From positions 8,844 through 35,838 of the forward strand of contig VHZZ01016481.1 of the NCBI GenBank assembly GCA_009801015.1: 26,995 bases of DNA, in the 5' to 3' direction. The first letter of the stretch is position 1, and the number at the start of each line of letters is the position of its first letter. Below the pieces are notes generated by a model that did no database searches, was not told the origin of the DNA, and saw nothing but the letters and a program-made list of their open reading frames with translations. Position numbers and translations under genes: made by a program. Positions 26,201 to 26,995 of the stretch are shown one piece after another. The DNA is from Silene noctiflora (Eukaryota; Streptophyta; Magnoliopsida; Caryophyllales; Caryophyllaceae).

Positions 26201-26995
26201 TCTTATTTTCATGATGCCTGGCAATATGTATAACAGGTCTCGATGTGAAACGTACTGACAGGGCACTCGTGTTCTTCGAGAAGCAAGAAAATCTTGCTAA
26301 ACTTTGGGATATTTTATCTGTTTATGCCTGGATAGATGAAGATGTCGGTTATTGCCAAGGTCGGTCATTGGTTGTTCTCGCTTTTGCTTGCCAATTGACT
26401 GCCTCATATTACTATAATGTGATGAAGGAAAGCACTGAGCGTTTACTCAGGAACCCACTAAAAGTTAAAATCAAGGAATAACTACACTATTATATGGGTC
26501 AGCTGTCATGATAATCTTATCATAAGTCCGTCTGATATGATGATTTGTGTTTGCTTGTAGCCTAGTTGAACTGAACTTACTCTAGAATATTATTATGTGG
26601 TTGTCACCTGTAACTTGAGAGACGTTAGGTCTAAAATGCTGTTTTCAAAAAGTGCAGGAATGAGTGATCTATGCTCCCCCATGATAATTCTCCTGGAAAA
26701 TGAAGCAGATGCCTTTTGGTGCTTTGAACGTCTTATGCGCAGATTGGTACATTATTTTTATTTATTTTTTAATATTTTCACACTGCTTGGTATGGTCCAC
26801 GTGTATCTGATAAGAACAGCCTCACCCTTGTGCGTGCGGCTTTATTTAAGCACTTCTGGTTTATCTTCCCTTTGCCACTAGGTAGAAGAGAGGAGGAAGC
26901 TGTTACGGACTGATCCCATTGCATGGTATGGGACATGAGTCCCACATCGATCAAATGGGGGGTTGATGTGGGGTTTATATAGGACAAGGGCTCTA
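23246..26995 (+). CDS. TBC-domain Rab GTPase-activating protein (Gyp1/TBC1D15-like), 5' part; continues beyond window
   Basis: Exons: 23246-23338, 24512-24607, 24880-24983, 25879-26135, 26237-26359 and 26658-26746, with consistent phases (0,0,2,1,1,0). They give 254 codons; plant relatives are about 430-440 residues, so the last two fifths lie past the window. An in-frame TAA at 23225-23227 bounds the start; the second ATG (23249) may be used instead, giving MWLDPG as in relatives. Rab GAPs speed GTP hydrolysis on Rab proteins and so switch off membrane-traffic steps. Visible TBC landmarks: IRGEVWEFLLG (R70, W74); IGLDVKRTDR, the IxxDxxRT arginine-finger motif (R189); and GYCQGMSDL, the YxQ glutamine finger (Q224). 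Both catalytic residues are kept, so an active GAP is expected. The Rab partner cannot be told from sequence. Confidence 0.93.
23339..24511 (+). other. Intron 1 of gene 2
   Basis: Donor gttttt, acceptor catttgcag ending at 24511. It contains a hAT-like MITE (23466-23689) and otherwise no recognisable content. The reverse frame at 24200-24445 has no conserved domain. Confidence 0.85.
23466..23689. mobile_element. hAT-like MITE
   Basis: Starts CAGTGGCGGACCC and ends GGTCCACCGCTG, imperfect terminal inverted repeats of the CAGTGGCGG type common among plant hAT-derived MITEs. 224 bases, no coding capacity. An 8-base target duplication was not found. It contains 37 bases nearly repeated just outside its right end (23719-23755). 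Confidence 0.6.
24684..24722. repeat. Short tandem duplication in intron 2 of gene 2
   Basis: tctattaacattaaaaa occurs twice in direct succession within the 272-base intron 24608-24879. It is otherwise featureless. Confidence 0.7.
24984..25878 (+). other. Intron 3 of gene 2
   Basis: Donor gtagtc at 24984, acceptor gaattgcag ending at 25878. About 0.9 kb of T-rich sequence; the frame 25385-25588 shows no known domain. No repeats with defined ends were recognised. Confidence 0.8.
26747..26995 (+). other. Intron 6 of gene 2 with LTR-like repeat at window end
   Basis: Donor gtacat at 26747. The expected next exon of the TBC gene is not seen. From about 26925 the sequence gggacatgagtcccacatcg, a ggggggttgatgtgggg stretch and tttatatagg resembles the promoter part of plant LTR/TRIM repeats (gtcccacatcg followed by a TATA-like tttatata). 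The element is cut by the window end, so its ends and class are unknown. Confidence 0.4.

Overview
This is nuclear DNA from a flowering plant. It carries two intron-rich plant genes on the + strand, with typical GT..AG introns and many plant-type transposon remnants (Helitrons, a TRIM, LTRs, MITEs). The LTR starting TGTAATACTCCG and the 'aagacggatagtg' foldback MITEs suggest a core eudicot of the Caryophyllales, perhaps Caryophyllaceae. That placement rests on remembered repeat style and is low confidence.

Layout. 1-395 is the 3' part of an LTR. 414-916 is a complete TRIM retrotransposon with a CCCAA target duplication. 917-1830 is upstream sequence with the probable promoter and 5' UTR of gene 1. 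1831-19668 is gene 1, a 15-exon PDIL5-4-type protein disulfide isomerase-like gene (ERGIC_N + thioredoxin + COPII-coated ERV domains). One small exon lies in a 340-base assembly gap at 15797-16136. About 1.4 kb of coding sequence is spread over about 17.8 kb because the introns hold three Helitron-like elements, a 2.4-kb solo-LTR-like insertion, a LINE relic, a long-TIR element and short repeats. 19669-23245 is the 3' UTR and an intergenic stretch rich in foldback MITEs, including a Tourist-like element with a TAA duplication. 23246 to the window end is the 5' part of gene 2, a TBC-domain Rab GTPase-activating protein. Six exons (254 codons) are visible; the rest lies outside the window.

Both genes belong to the secretory and endomembrane system: a membrane-anchored thioredoxin-fold protein of the ER-Golgi interface and a Rab GAP. 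Their neighbouring position matches my memory of Arabidopsis chromosome 4 (AT4G27080 and AT4G27100), so this may be an old conserved neighbourhood and not a functional cluster. I found no rRNA, tRNA, CRISPR or bacterial-type operon. I saw no clearly new biological system. The most interesting items are the structured transposons, a GC-AG intron, and nested palindromes.
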